Below, piece after piece: positions 1 to 8,210 of a DNA stretch of 64,000 nt. Source of the DNA: JAJFFW01 sp038534195. Its GTDB lineage: Bacteria; Pseudomonadota; Alphaproteobacteria; Caulobacterales; Parvularculaceae. The DNA lies in contig JBCAXE010000018.1 in NCBI GenBank assembly GCA_038534195.1, forward strand, positions 1 through 64,000, written 5' to 3'. How positions within the stretch are numbered: the first letter of the stretch is position 1; each line of letters begins with the position of its first letter. Made by a program: the position numbers and the translations under genes. Below the pieces are notes generated by a model, which saw only the letters and a list, made by a program, of their open reading frames with translations, was not told the DNA's origin and searched no databases.

Positions 1-862
1 CGGTGGCGAGCGTCGGTTGATAGCCCACCGCGGACGGGATACGGCCGAGAAGCGCGGACACTTCAGAGCCGGCCTGTGTAAAGCGGAAAATATTATCGAC
101 AAAGAAGAGAACGTCCTGACCTTCATCGCGGAAATCTTCGGCGACGGTGAGACCCGTCAGCGCGACTCGGGCGCGCGCGCCAGGCGGTTCGTTCATCTGA
201 CCGTAAACCAGCGCTGCTTTGGAGCCTTCGGCCGAGCCGCCATTTTCCTGCGGGTCCACGTTCACTTTGGATTCGATCATTTCCCAGTAAAGGTCGTTGC
301 CTTCGCGCGTGCGCTCGCCAACGCCGGCGAACACCGAGTAGCCGCCGTGGGTTTTCGCGATGTTGTTGATCAGCTCCATGATCAAGACCGTCTTACCGAC
401 GCCCGCGCCGCCAAAAAGACCGATTTTGCCGCCTTTTGCGTAGGGGCAAAGGAGGTCGACAACTTTAATGCCGGTGACGAGGACTTCAGCTTCCGTCGAC
501 TGCTCAACGAAGGACGGTGCTTTCTGGTGGATGCCGCGTTTTTTCTCATGCGGGATCGGACCGGCGTCGTCCACTGGCTCACCGATCACGTTCATGATAC
601 GCCCAAGCGTTCCAGGGCCCACAGGCACGGAGATCGCCGCACCGGTGTCGCTCACTTCCTGACCGCGCACGAGGCCTTCGGACGAGTCCATCGCGATGGT
701 GCGGACGGTGTTTTGCCCGAGGTGCTGCGCCACTTCGAGCACAAGCCGGTTACCGTTATTGTCCGTCTCCAGCGCATTCATAATCGCCGGCAGATGGTCG
801 TCGAACTGTACGTCGACAACAGCGCCGATAACTTGTGCGATGCGGCCTTTTTCGTTCGCCAT
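1..862 (-). CDS. atpD: F1 ATP synthase beta subunit, C-terminus cut by window edge
   Basis: This is the catalytic beta subunit of the F1 motor. It binds and turns over ADP/ATP at the cytoplasmic face of the inner membrane. The reading frame stays open from the ATG at 862 to the window edge, giving about 287 residues of a family normally near 470-480. The N-terminus reads MANEKGRIAQVIGAVVDV, the P-loop GGAGVGKTVL lies near residue 155, and GERTREGNDLY follows near residue 195, all hallmark beta-subunit motifs. It is the last F1 gene visible and sits 164 bases beyond atpG, a gap filled by a palindromic element. An epsilon gene (atpC) would be expected just outside the window. Confidence 0.97.
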   Translation of the reverse strand, partial: MANEKGRIAQVIGAVVDVQFDDHLPAIMNALETDNNGNRLVLEVAQHLGQNTVRTIAMDSSEGLVRGQEVSDTGAAISVPVGPGTLGRIMNVIGEPVDDAGPIPHEKKRGIHQKAPSFVEQSTEAEVLVTGIKVVDLLCPYAKGGKIGLFGGAGVGKTVLIMELINNIAKTHGGYSVFAGVGERTREGNDLYWEMIESKVNVDPQENGGSAEGSKAALVYGQMNEPPGARARVALTGLTVAEDFRDEGQDVLFFVDNIFRFTQAGSEVSALLGRIPSAVGYQPTLAT

Positions 863-896
863 GATTTACTTCCTCTTCGTCTGTCCGCTTCTCCTG

Positions 897-1011
897 TCCT
901 TCGCGACGGTCCTTCGGACCTCCTCAGGATGAGGGTGAGCGTGATGCAATTCCTACTTCTGTATATTCGTCCTCATCCTGAGGAGGGCGCGCGAGCGCCC
1001 GTCACGAAGGA
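897..1011. repeat. Nested palindromic intergenic element
   Basis: Two long arms (897-934 and 971-1011) are near reverse complements. They share the outer block TCCTTCG/CGAAGGA and the inner block CCTCCTCAGGATGAGG. Each arm also carries its own small hairpin: GGTCC-TTC-GGACC at 908-920 and GGGCGC-GCGA-GCGCCC at 985-1000. The spacer is 36 bases. The CCTCATCCTGAGGAG...CGAAGGA pattern resembles palindromes I recall recurring between genes of many alphaproteobacteria, so this is probably a mobile or RNA-structural repeat and not a gene. It would be transcribed within the atp operon. Confidence 0.8.
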
Positions 1012-1026
1012 TAAAGACGTTATTCC

Positions 1027-1908
1027 CTACAAGGCCTCCGCGCCTGAGATAATCTCGATCAGTTCTTTCGTAATCTGCGCCTGGCGGGCGCGGTTATATT
1101 GCAGGCTGAGCTTATCGATCATTTCGCCGGCGTTGCGCGTGGCGTTATCCATGGCGGTCATGGAGGCGGCCTGCTCGGAAGCGACGTTCTCAAGGAGCGC
1201 CCGGAAGATCTGCACGGCCGCGTAACGCGGAAGCAACGCCTTCAGGATCTCTTCTTCTTCCGGCTCATATTCGTAGATCGCGCCCTTCAGGTCGGGCGTC
1301 TCAACGCCCTCAGGCGCTATGGCAGGGATGATCTGCTGGGCTGTGGGCACCTGGCTGATGACGGACTTGTATTTACCGAAGAAGAGCGTCGCCACGTCAA
1401 AGTCGCCCGCGTCGAACATTTCCAGCACTTTTTCAGCAATGTCGTGCGCTTGCTCAAAGCCGATCTGTTTCACGTCCAGAAAATTGGTGCGGTGAACGAT
1501 GAGATCGTCATAAAGGCGTTTCAGCTGGTCGGCGCCCTTGCGGCCAACCGTGATGATTTTGACTTTTTTGCCTTCGCCCTGGAGCTTGACGATATGCTCG
1601 CGCGCCAGGCGCACGATCGACGAGTTGAATCCGCCGCAAAGCCCCTTGTCAGCCGTGGCGACAATCAGGAGATGCGTTTGGTCCTTGCCTGTGCCGGCGA
1701 GGAGCTTGGGCGCATTGGGGTTGCCTTCTGCACTCTTGGCGAGGTTGGCGAGCACCGCCTCCATCCGTTCCGTATAAGGACGGGCCTGCGTGGCGCGCTC
1801 TTCAGCCCGGCGCAGCTTCGCTGCGGCGACCATTTGTTTCGCCTTGGTGATCTTCTGGGTCGACTTGACTGACCCGATCCGTGTTTTGAGTTCCTTCAAC
1901 GAGGGCAT
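1027..1908 (-). CDS. atpG: F1 ATP synthase gamma subunit
   Basis: This is the central rotor stalk of F1, linking catalytic-site rotation to the c-ring. At 293 residues it has the usual family length. Both conserved ends are present: an N-terminal helix reading MPSLKELKTRIGSVKSTQKI, and a C-terminal helix with MIDKLSLQYNRARQAQITKEL near residues 262-282. The middle contains LCGGFNSS near residue 91, a typical gamma motif. The ATG at 1908 lies 13 bases after the atpA stop, so the two genes are almost certainly co-transcribed. Downstream lies the palindromic element that separates it from atpD. Confidence 0.98.
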   Translation of the reverse strand: MPSLKELKTRIGSVKSTQKITKAKQMVAAAKLRRAEERATQARPYTERMEAVLANLAKSAEGNPNAPKLLAGTGKDQTHLLIVATADKGLCGGFNSSIVRLAREHIVKLQGEGKKVKIITVGRKGADQLKRLYDDLIVHRTNFLDVKQIGFEQAHDIAEKVLEMFDAGDFDVATLFFGKYKSVISQVPTAQQIIPAIAPEGVETPDLKGAIYEYEPEEEEILKALLPRYAAVQIFRALLENVASEQAASMTAMDNATRNAGEMIDKLSLQYNRARQAQITKELIEIISGAEAL

Positions 1909-1921
1909 GAGGCGTCAACCT

Positions 1922-3451
1922 TTACGCAAAACTCTTGGAAAACGCATCGAGCGCGTCTTTCAGCTTGCCTTCAGCGTCATCATCCAGCTTGCCGCTGTCG
2001 CGAATGCTCGAAAGAATATCCGCGTGATCGGCGTGCAGTTTGCGCAGGAACTCCTGTTCGAACGCGCCCACTTTGGTTTTCTCGATTTTGTCGAGATATC
2101 CTTGCGTGCCGGCGTAGATGACGCAGACTTGCTCTTCCACCAGAAGCGGCGAGTACTGATCTTGCTTCATCAATTCGGTGAGGCGGTCGCCGCGATTGAG
2201 AATTTGCTGCGTTGACGCGTCAAGGTCGGAGCCGAACTGCGCGAAGGCGGCCAATTCGCGATATTGCGCGAGCTCGCCCTTAATCTTGCCGGCCACCTGC
2301 TTCATGGCCTTAATCTGCGCGGCGGAGCCGACGCGCGACACCGACAGTCCCACATTCACGGCCGGACGAATGCCCTGATAGAAGAGATCGGTTTCCAGGA
2401 AGATCTGACCGTCGGTAATGGAAATCACGTTGGTCGGGATGTAGGCCGACACGTCGTTAGCTTGCGTCTCGATGATCGGCAAGGCCGTCATGGAGCCAAG
2501 ACCATTGTCTTCATTCAGCTTCGCAGCGCGCTCCAAGAGGCGTGAGTGCAGGTAGAAAACATCGCCCGGATAGGCTTCGCGTCCCGGCGGGCGGCGCAGC
2601 AAGAGCGACATCTGACGATAGGCGACGGCCTGCTTGGAGAGATCATCATAAATGATCAGCGAGTGCATACCGTTGTCGCGGAAATATTCGCCCATGGCGC
2701 AGCCGGCGAACGGCGCCAGGAACTGGAGCGGCGCGGGCTCTGACGCAGTCGCTGCAACGACGATTGAATAATCAAGCGCGCCATTGTCTTCCAGCGTCTT
2801 CACGATCTGCGCCACTGTCGAGCGTTTCTGACCGATAGCAACGTAAACGCAGTAAAGCTTCTTGGATTCGTCGTCGCCCTGGTTCGCCGCCTTTTGGTTG
2901 AGAATGGCGTCGATGCAGATCGCCGTCTTGCCGGTCTGGCGGTCGCCGATGACAAGCTCGCGCTGACCGCGGCCAACGGGGATCATGGAGTCGATCGCCT
3001 TGATACCGGTCTGAACCGGTTCGTGCACGGATTTACGCGGCAGGATGCCCGGCGCTTTCACGTCAACGAGACGGCGCTCGGCGGCTTCAATCGGGCCCTT
3101 GCCGTCGATCGGATTGCCGAGAGGGTCGACCACGCGGCCAAGCAAGCCTTTCCCGACAGGTACATCCACAATCGCCTTGGTGCGCTTGACGGTGTCGCCT
3201 TCTTTGATCTCGCGGTCTTCGCCGAAGATCACGACGCCCACATTGTCGCTTTCTAGGTTCAGCGCCATGCCCTTAACGCCGTTGGCGAATTCCACCATCT
3301 CGCCGGCCTGGACATTATCGAGGCCATAAATCCGGGCGATACCGTCGCCGACGGAGAGCACCTGACCGATCTCGGAGACTTCGGCGTCTTTGCCGAAATC
3401 CTTGATCTGCTGTTTCAGGATGGAGGAAATTTCTGACGCCTGGAGTTCCAT
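1922..3451 (-). CDS. atpA: F1 ATP synthase alpha subunit
   Basis: This is the non-catalytic, regulatory nucleotide-binding subunit of the F1 hexamer. Its 509 residues match the family. The P-loop GDRQTGKTA starts near residue 169, and SRVGSAAQIKAMKQVAG near residue 375 is the conserved alpha-subunit C-terminal signature. The ATG at 3451 starts MELQASEISSILKQQI and is only three bases from the delta gene stop. This fits the order atpH-atpA-atpG-atpD usual for alphaproteobacteria, in which the membrane F0 genes sit in a separate locus. Confidence 0.99.
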   Translation of the reverse strand: MELQASEISSILKQQIKDFGKDAEVSEIGQVLSVGDGIARIYGLDNVQAGEMVEFANGVKGMALNLESDNVGVVIFGEDREIKEGDTVKRTKAIVDVPVGKGLLGRVVDPLGNPIDGKGPIEAAERRLVDVKAPGILPRKSVHEPVQTGIKAIDSMIPVGRGQRELVIGDRQTGKTAICIDAILNQKAANQGDDESKKLYCVYVAIGQKRSTVAQIVKTLEDNGALDYSIVVAATASEPAPLQFLAPFAGCAMGEYFRDNGMHSLIIYDDLSKQAVAYRQMSLLLRRPPGREAYPGDVFYLHSRLLERAAKLNEDNGLGSMTALPIIETQANDVSAYIPTNVISITDGQIFLETDLFYQGIRPAVNVGLSVSRVGSAAQIKAMKQVAGKIKGELAQYRELAAFAQFGSDLDASTQQILNRGDRLTELMKQDQYSPLLVEEQVCVIYAGTQGYLDKIEKTKVGAFEQEFLRKLHADHADILSSIRDSGKLDDDAEGKLKDALDAFSKSFA

Positions 3452-3454
3452 TGA

Positions 3455-4039
3455 TTAGGCCTCTTTCATCGCGAGTTTTAGTTTGTTGAGTTTGGTGCGG
3501 AGCGAGGAGTCGACCATGGTCGAGCCCACCTTGACGATCAGTCCGCCGAGCAGATCCGGATCGACGCTTGTTTGAAGATTGACGGCCTTGCCCACGAGGC
3601 CCTCGATTTCGCCGCGCAGGCGACGCAATTGTTCGTCGTTCAGCGGCGCCGCCGACGTGGCTTCGGCCCGCACTTCGCCGCGATGGTGCGCAGCGAGCTT
3701 GCCGAACCCGTCAATCATCGCATCAAGCGCGAAGAGCCGCCCCTTTTTGGCGACGAGGCCGATAAAGTTTCGGGACAACGCGCTGACGCCTGCTTTTTCC
3801 ACAATCGCTGCCATGGCCGTTTCTTTTTCTTCCAGGCCGTAAACCGGGCTTTTCAGGAAGTCGCGGAAATCAGCAGACCCGCCCATAAGGTCGCTCAGCG
3901 TTTTCAAATCGGCCTCAACGGCGTCAACAGCGCCAGCGTCCGACGCCAGGTCGAACAGCGCTTCAGCGTAACGGCCGGCCGCGCCGGAAAGCGTAGGCGC
4001 TTCAGCGGCGCCGGTCATTGCGGATGCAGTATCGGACAT
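3455..4039 (-). CDS. atpH: F1 ATP synthase delta subunit
   Basis: This is the peripheral-stalk subunit (OSCP homologue) that joins F1 to the b subunits. Its 194 residues are slightly longer than the usual 180, because about 18 Ala/Thr-rich residues precede the family core beginning near GRYAEALFDLA. The C-terminal part has VDPDLLGGLIVKVGSTMVD, the conserved delta signature. It is the first gene of the F1 operon; the promoter should lie in the preceding 200 bases. A later in-frame start is possible because the N-terminal tail is not conserved, but ATG 4039 is the clearest. Confidence 0.95.
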   Translation of the reverse strand: MSDTASAMTGAAEAPTLSGAAGRYAEALFDLASDAGAVDAVEADLKTLSDLMGGSADFRDFLKSPVYGLEEKETAMAAIVEKAGVSALSRNFIGLVAKKGRLFALDAMIDGFGKLAAHHRGEVRAEATSAAPLNDEQLRRLRGEIEGLVGKAVNLQTSVDPDLLGGLIVKVGSTMVDSSLRTKLNKLKLAMKEA

Positions 4040-4117
4040 GATGTGGGCGACGAGATCCCATAGCAGACGGCGCCGTCACGCTAAGACGCCTTAAGTTTTT
4101 GAAATACCGACTATTTT

Positions 4118-4150
4118 CGGAAGCGAATTACGAATCAGAGATCGCTTCCG
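4118..4150. promoter_or_regulatory. Inverted repeat upstream of the F1 operon
   Basis: The arms CGGAAGCGA and TCGCTTCCG form a perfect 9-bp inverted repeat with a 15-base spacer. It lies about 80 bases upstream of the atpH start, in the gap between the PagL-like gene and the operon. It could be an operator, or a terminator for the gene at 4247 on the same strand. There is no clear T tract, so the role is unassigned. Confidence 0.3.
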
Positions 4151-4246
4151 CACGTGAATTTCGCGCGGGATAACACGGGCCCCGCCGCGACGCAATAACG
4201 CGATGTGCGGCGGAATGGCGTTAATTCGCGCCGCCCGTAAAACGCC

Positions 4247-4801
4247 TCAAAAGCCGACGCCGATCCGGACGCCGAGCTGGTCGAGGCCGTTGTTCGGCCG
4301 ACACAGGGTCCCGTTCGAAATATGGCTCCAGTGCGCCGCCGCGTTGATCCGATCGGTCAAGCGCACGCCCGCATTGAGGCCCACCTTGATAAGGACTCGG
4401 CAACCGAAAAAGATCGTGTCCCCGCGGGCCGCAAGGAAAGGGTCGCCGCCGTCGTTGAGCGTCCCGTCATGGACTGCGCCGCCGACGGCGCCGGAGACAA
4501 AATATTTGGAGAAATCGTAGCGCCATTCGAGGGCCGCATAGGCGTGGTTCGTGCCGTCTGAGTCCGTAGCAAGCGTGCCGCCGATAAGCGGCCGCGGCGC
4601 GCCGATGATGCGCAGGAAACCTGGCGAGCGAAACGCCGCCTCAAAATTAATCCCCACACCCTGTTCATTATCAGGCGAATACCCGCAACAGCTTTGCGCA
4701 AGAACACCGACGCGGGCTTCATCGATGACGCTTTCCGCATGGGCGCCAGTCCAGTCTGCGACGGCGAACAATACCCCCCATAAAAACGCTACGCAACGCA
4801 T
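4247..4801 (-). CDS. PagL-like lipid A 3-O-deacylase (acyloxyacyl hydrolase family)
   Basis: This is a predicted outer-membrane beta-barrel of 184 residues. PagL enzymes remove the 3-O acyl chain of lipid A in the outer leaflet. Residues 1-22 form a signal peptide ending TGAHA. The family signature HISNG lies near residues 159-163 and provides the catalytic His and Ser. The position that holds Glu in Pseudomonas PagL appears to be Asp (in NNGLDQLG). The chain ends in Phe, as usual for barrel proteins. The ATG at 4801 was chosen because AGGGGG sits five bases upstream; a TTG further upstream would weaken the signal peptide. It follows priA by 51 bases on the same strand. Confidence 0.75.
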   Translation of the reverse strand: MRCVAFLWGVLFAVADWTGAHAESVIDEARVGVLAQSCCGYSPDNEQGVGINFEAAFRSPGFLRIIGAPRPLIGGTLATDSDGTNHAYAALEWRYDFSKYFVSGAVGGAVHDGTLNDGGDPFLAARGDTIFFGCRVLIKVGLNAGVRLTDRINAAAHWSHISNGTLCRPNNGLDQLGVRIGVGF

Positions 4802-4852
4802 CGATGCCCCCTGCCATTTCAACCCTAAGGCTAATGATCATGCCTGCGCGCG

Positions 4853-7096
4853 TCACAAAAAAGAATAGGGGTCGATATCGACCGTTCGCCGCACGCCGCC
4901 GCGGATTTTCACCCGGCCGAGCCACGCGTCCATATATTTCTGGATGTGCACGTCCCGGCGCGCCTTCACCAGAAAACGGATGCGCATCTGGCCGCGCAAG
5001 CGATAGAACGGCGCCGGCGCCGGCCCCCAAACCTCAACGCCGTCGCCGTTTGGGATCGCGGCGCGATGCGCCTCGGCCATCGCCTGCAACGCTTTTTCGT
5101 CGGGACCTCGCAAAACAACCGCCGCAAGCCGCCCATAAGGCGGAAAGCCAAGCGCCATGCGGCCTTGCGCTTCCGCCGCCAGAAAATCATCGCGTTCGCC
5201 GCCGGCGAGCGCCTTCAACACCGGCGCGTCCGGTTGAAACGTCTGCAGGAGCGCACGCCCCGGCTTCTCGCCCCGTCCCGCGCGCCCCGCCACCTGGCTC
5301 AACAATTGGTAGGTGCGCTCCGCGGCGCGCAGATCGCCGCCGGCGAGCCCCATATCAGCGTCCACAACGCCCACAAGCGTGAGGTTTGGAAAATGGTGCC
5401 CCTTGGCGATGACCTGGGTCGCCACGAGAATGTCGATCTTGCCATCTCGCATGTCGCTCAACACAGCGCGCAGCTTCTGCGGCGTCTGCGCCGTATCAGA
5501 GGATAGAACGGCGAGCCGTGCGTTCGGCCAGGTGCGCGCCGCTTCCTCAGCCACCCGCTCCACGCCCGGCCCGCAGGCCGCCAGCGCTCCGACGGCGTTG
5601 CATTTGGGGCAAGCGTCGGGCTTCGGCATGGAAAAGCCCGTGTGGTGGCAAACAAGCTTATTCTCAAAGCGATGCTCGACAAGCCAGGTGTCGGAGTGCG
5701 GCGCCTTCATCCGGTGCCCGCACTTGCGGCAGATCGTGAGCGGTGCATAACCGCGGCGATTGAGAAAGAGAACAGTTTGTTCTTTCCTGGCCAGCGTTTC
5801 GTTCACTGCACGGATCAACACCGGCGATAACCAACTGTCGCGCTCCGCCGGATCGCGCCGCATATCCACAAGAGAAACATCCGGCAAGCGCGCGCCGCCA
5901 AAACGCGCCGTCAGCCTTTCAAGGTGATAACGGCCCTGATCGACGTTGACGACAGTTTCGAGCGACGGCGTCGCCGAGGCCAAGATCACAGGAAAAACGC
6001 CGATCTTCCCCCGCGCCACCGCCATATCGCGGCCATGATAAATGACGCCGTCTTCCTGTTTGTAAGCGTTTTCATGCTCTTCATCGACAATGATAAGTTT
6101 TAGATTCTTATACGGAAGAAAGAGCGCCGAGCGCGCGCCCACGACAATGCGGGCGTTCCCGTCCAGGACGCGCCGCCAAACGCGGCGGCGTTCGCCCAGC
6201 GACAGCTCTGAATGCCACGGCGCCGGGGCAGCATTGAAACGTTCTTCCACGCGCGCCAAAAAGGGCATCGTCAAGGCGATCTCCGGCAGCATAATGAGGA
6301 TTTGCGCTGTCGGATCACGACGCAGCGCCGCGGCGGCGATTTCCAGATAGACCTCGGTTTTGCCAGAGCCCGTCACACCGTCGAGCAGCATCGGCGCAGG
6401 CGCGCCCTCATTGAGCAGGGCGGCGCCAGCGGATGCAGCGGCGGCCTGTTCGGAAGACAAGGCGATCGCCGCGCCTTCCGCGTCAGGATCCGAAAACGGC
6501 GGGTCTGGATCGATATGTTCGGGCGTCAAGGCGCCTGCTTTAATCAGCCCCCGGATGACGCCGTCGCCGACCCCGGCCTTCTCGCTGAGCGCCCGCACGC
6601 TCATGCAATCGCCGCCGAGGACCTTGAGCGCTTTTTCGCGCTTGGGCGTTATTTTTGCCAGCGGCGTCTTCGAGCGGCGATAGGCGGTGATCGGTTTTTT
6701 CAGGGCCAGTCCGTCGCCCGACCGCATCAACAGCCGCAACACGGCGCCGAGGGGAAACATCGTGTAGCCGCTGACCCAATCGATAAACGCCATCGATTGG
6801 GCCGAAAGCGGCGGCGCTTGAACAATTTCGCCGATCTTCTTCAGTTTGGCGGGATCGATGTCGTCGCCGGATTGATCGTCCCCGGCGCGCCAGACAACGC
6901 CGTAGATTTCGCGCGGGCCGAACGGCGCGCGCACCCAGGCCCCGGAAACGAGCCGTTGGCCGGAGGGCGCGAGATAATCATAGGCTTTCGAAAGTGGGAG
7001 CGGAAACAAGACTTTGACGATGTCGCCGCGTTCCTCCGCCTGAGATAGCGAAGTTGGGGAAGAATGAATCGCCCCTTCAACGCTATTCGTGGTCAT
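4853..7096 (-). CDS. priA: Primosomal replication restart helicase PriA, with a reduced zinc site
   Basis: PriA recognises abandoned forks and reloads the replisome. The protein is 747 residues, usual for the family. It has an N-terminal fork-binding region (KVLFPLPLSKAYDYLAP near 28), a P-loop GVTGSGKT near 238, a DEEH box near 338, SATPS near 363 and helicase motifs IV-VI near 550-630. Within the zinc-binding insert, about 449-502, the usual CPNC and CHHCG segments read APHS and CHHTG, so three of the eight canonical cysteines are missing. The ATG at 7096 gives MTTNSVEG; a longer open frame runs back to 7894 but overlaps the DUF1036 gene and has no PriA similarity. Confidence 0.93.
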   Translation of the reverse strand: MTTNSVEGAIHSSPTSLSQAEERGDIVKVLFPLPLSKAYDYLAPSGQRLVSGAWVRAPFGPREIYGVVWRAGDDQSGDDIDPAKLKKIGEIVQAPPLSAQSMAFIDWVSGYTMFPLGAVLRLLMRSGDGLALKKPITAYRRSKTPLAKITPKREKALKVLGGDCMSVRALSEKAGVGDGVIRGLIKAGALTPEHIDPDPPFSDPDAEGAAIALSSEQAAAASAGAALLNEGAPAPMLLDGVTGSGKTEVYLEIAAAALRRDPTAQILIMLPEIALTMPFLARVEERFNAAPAPWHSELSLGERRRVWRRVLDGNARIVVGARSALFLPYKNLKLIIVDEEHENAYKQEDGVIYHGRDMAVARGKIGVFPVILASATPSLETVVNVDQGRYHLERLTARFGGARLPDVSLVDMRRDPAERDSWLSPVLIRAVNETLARKEQTVLFLNRRGYAPLTICRKCGHRMKAPHSDTWLVEHRFENKLVCHHTGFSMPKPDACPKCNAVGALAACGPGVERVAEEAARTWPNARLAVLSSDTAQTPQKLRAVLSDMRDGKIDILVATQVIAKGHHFPNLTLVGVVDADMGLAGGDLRAAERTYQLLSQVAGRAGRGEKPGRALLQTFQPDAPVLKALAGGERDDFLAAEAQGRMALGFPPYGRLAAVVLRGPDEKALQAMAEAHRAAIPNGDGVEVWGPAPAPFYRLRGQMRIRFLVKARRDVHIQKYMDAWLGRVKIRGGVRRTVDIDPYSFL

Positions 7097-7168
7097 CGAA
7101 TGCTTGATCCGGACGTCAGTTTCGGCTGAATTGTCACGATTGTTTGAGATAGGGTCAGTCTGGACGCC

Positions 7169-8194
7169 ATGCGTATTCTTCCAACAATTTTTTTCGCCGC
7201 TTTTGCTTTCGTCAGCGTAATGGGCGGCGATGCGGAGGCGAAATACAGCCTTTGCAACAAAACGAGTTATACGCTCTCCGCAGCGATTGGCTATGTGGAC
7301 TCCGAGAGGCTCGCCACACGCGGATGGTGGCGCCTGCGCCCCGGCCAATGCAAAGTGGTTTTGACCGAGCAGACAAATCCGGGCCGCTATTTTGTCTACG
7401 CAGAGGGCATTCCAGGCCATAAAGGGCCTTTGCGCACCTGGTCCGGCGAAACGCCGCTTTGCGTTGAGAACAGCGGGTTCTTCAATCTCAGAAATCAGGA
7501 AGTGTGCCGGGACAATCCGTCGGCGCAGCGCAGTTTCTTCGACGTGGAAGTGACCCCGGCGGCGGGGGGCAACTGGCAGACTGACTTCGCCGAAGCCTCG
7601 AACTTCACTGTCTACAGCGCGGAGGTCGCCGGCGTGCAGCGCCTGCTGCGCGATATCGGCAGCAATATTAAGCGCATTGACGGCTCGCTTGGCCGTGAGA
7701 CGCGCGCTGTTTTGACAAGCTACCGGAAGAGAAAAGGTCTTGGCGACGGCGCCGCCATTGACGATCAACTGATCGACGCGCTGATCGAAGAAGCGAATGC
7801 GCGCGACTCCAAACTGGGCTTCTTTTTCTGCAATAAAACGGACGCGCCCGTCTGGAGCGCGGTCGCAACGCCGAAAGGCGAGGACGCTTATCAATCAAAG
7901 GGCTGGTGGCGCCTTGAAGCCGGCGACTGCAGCAAGATCATAAAAGGCGAATTAGAGCACGATCATTACTACGTATACGGCCTGATCGAAGACACGCGCG
8001 GAACCGAGCGACGCCTCGCGGGCGGCGACAAGAAGCTCTGCGTCAATCCAGTGAAATTCGACGTCGCCAATGATGCGCCCTGCGTGGACAAAGATCTCGA
8101 GGAGGCCGTTTTCAAACGCCTCGAAGTGGGGGGATCGCCATCCGCAACGTTTGACTTCGAGCCGGCGATGTTTGTCGCGCCGCCGACGCAATAA
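7169..8194 (+). CDS. Secreted tandem DUF1036 protein with a peptidoglycan-binding-like middle
   Basis: This is a 341-residue exported protein of unknown function. A signal peptide occupies residues 1-24 (cleavage near DAEA-KY). Two DUF1036 copies follow, roughly residues 25-130 and 215-325. They share the pattern FCNKT/LCNKT, GWWRL.PG(D)C, YFVYAEG/YYVYGLI and a late LCV Cys motif. Between them, about 148-195, the segment VQRLLRDIG...DGSLGRETRAVLTSYRKRKGL resembles a PG_binding_1 fold. Repeated cysteines suggest disulfides in the periplasm. It is divergent from priA across 72 bases and is followed after 16 bases by a HAD gene on the same strand. Confidence 0.8.
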   Translation: MRILPTIFFAAFAFVSVMGGDAEAKYSLCNKTSYTLSAAIGYVDSERLATRGWWRLRPGQCKVVLTEQTNPGRYFVYAEGIPGHKGPLRTWSGETPLCVENSGFFNLRNQEVCRDNPSAQRSFFDVEVTPAAGGNWQTDFAEASNFTVYSAEVAGVQRLLRDIGSNIKRIDGSLGRETRAVLTSYRKRKGLGDGAAIDDQLIDALIEEANARDSKLGFFFCNKTDAPVWSAVATPKGEDAYQSKGWWRLEAGDCSKIIKGELEHDHYYVYGLIEDTRGTERRLAGGDKKLCVNPVKFDVANDAPCVDKDLEEAVFKRLEVGGSPSATFDFEPAMFVAPPTQ

Positions 8195-8210
8195 GCCGGC
8201 CACGCTCCTG

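Noticed and set aside
17..1225. Long plus-strand open frame of 402 codons
   Set aside because: It is antisense to atpD and atpG, which are certain, and its protein has no domain or composition of a real gene.
7097..7894. N-terminal extension of priA by 266 codons
   Set aside because: It overlaps the DUF1036 gene almost fully on the other strand and lacks PriA similarity; the ATG at 7096 starts the conserved part.
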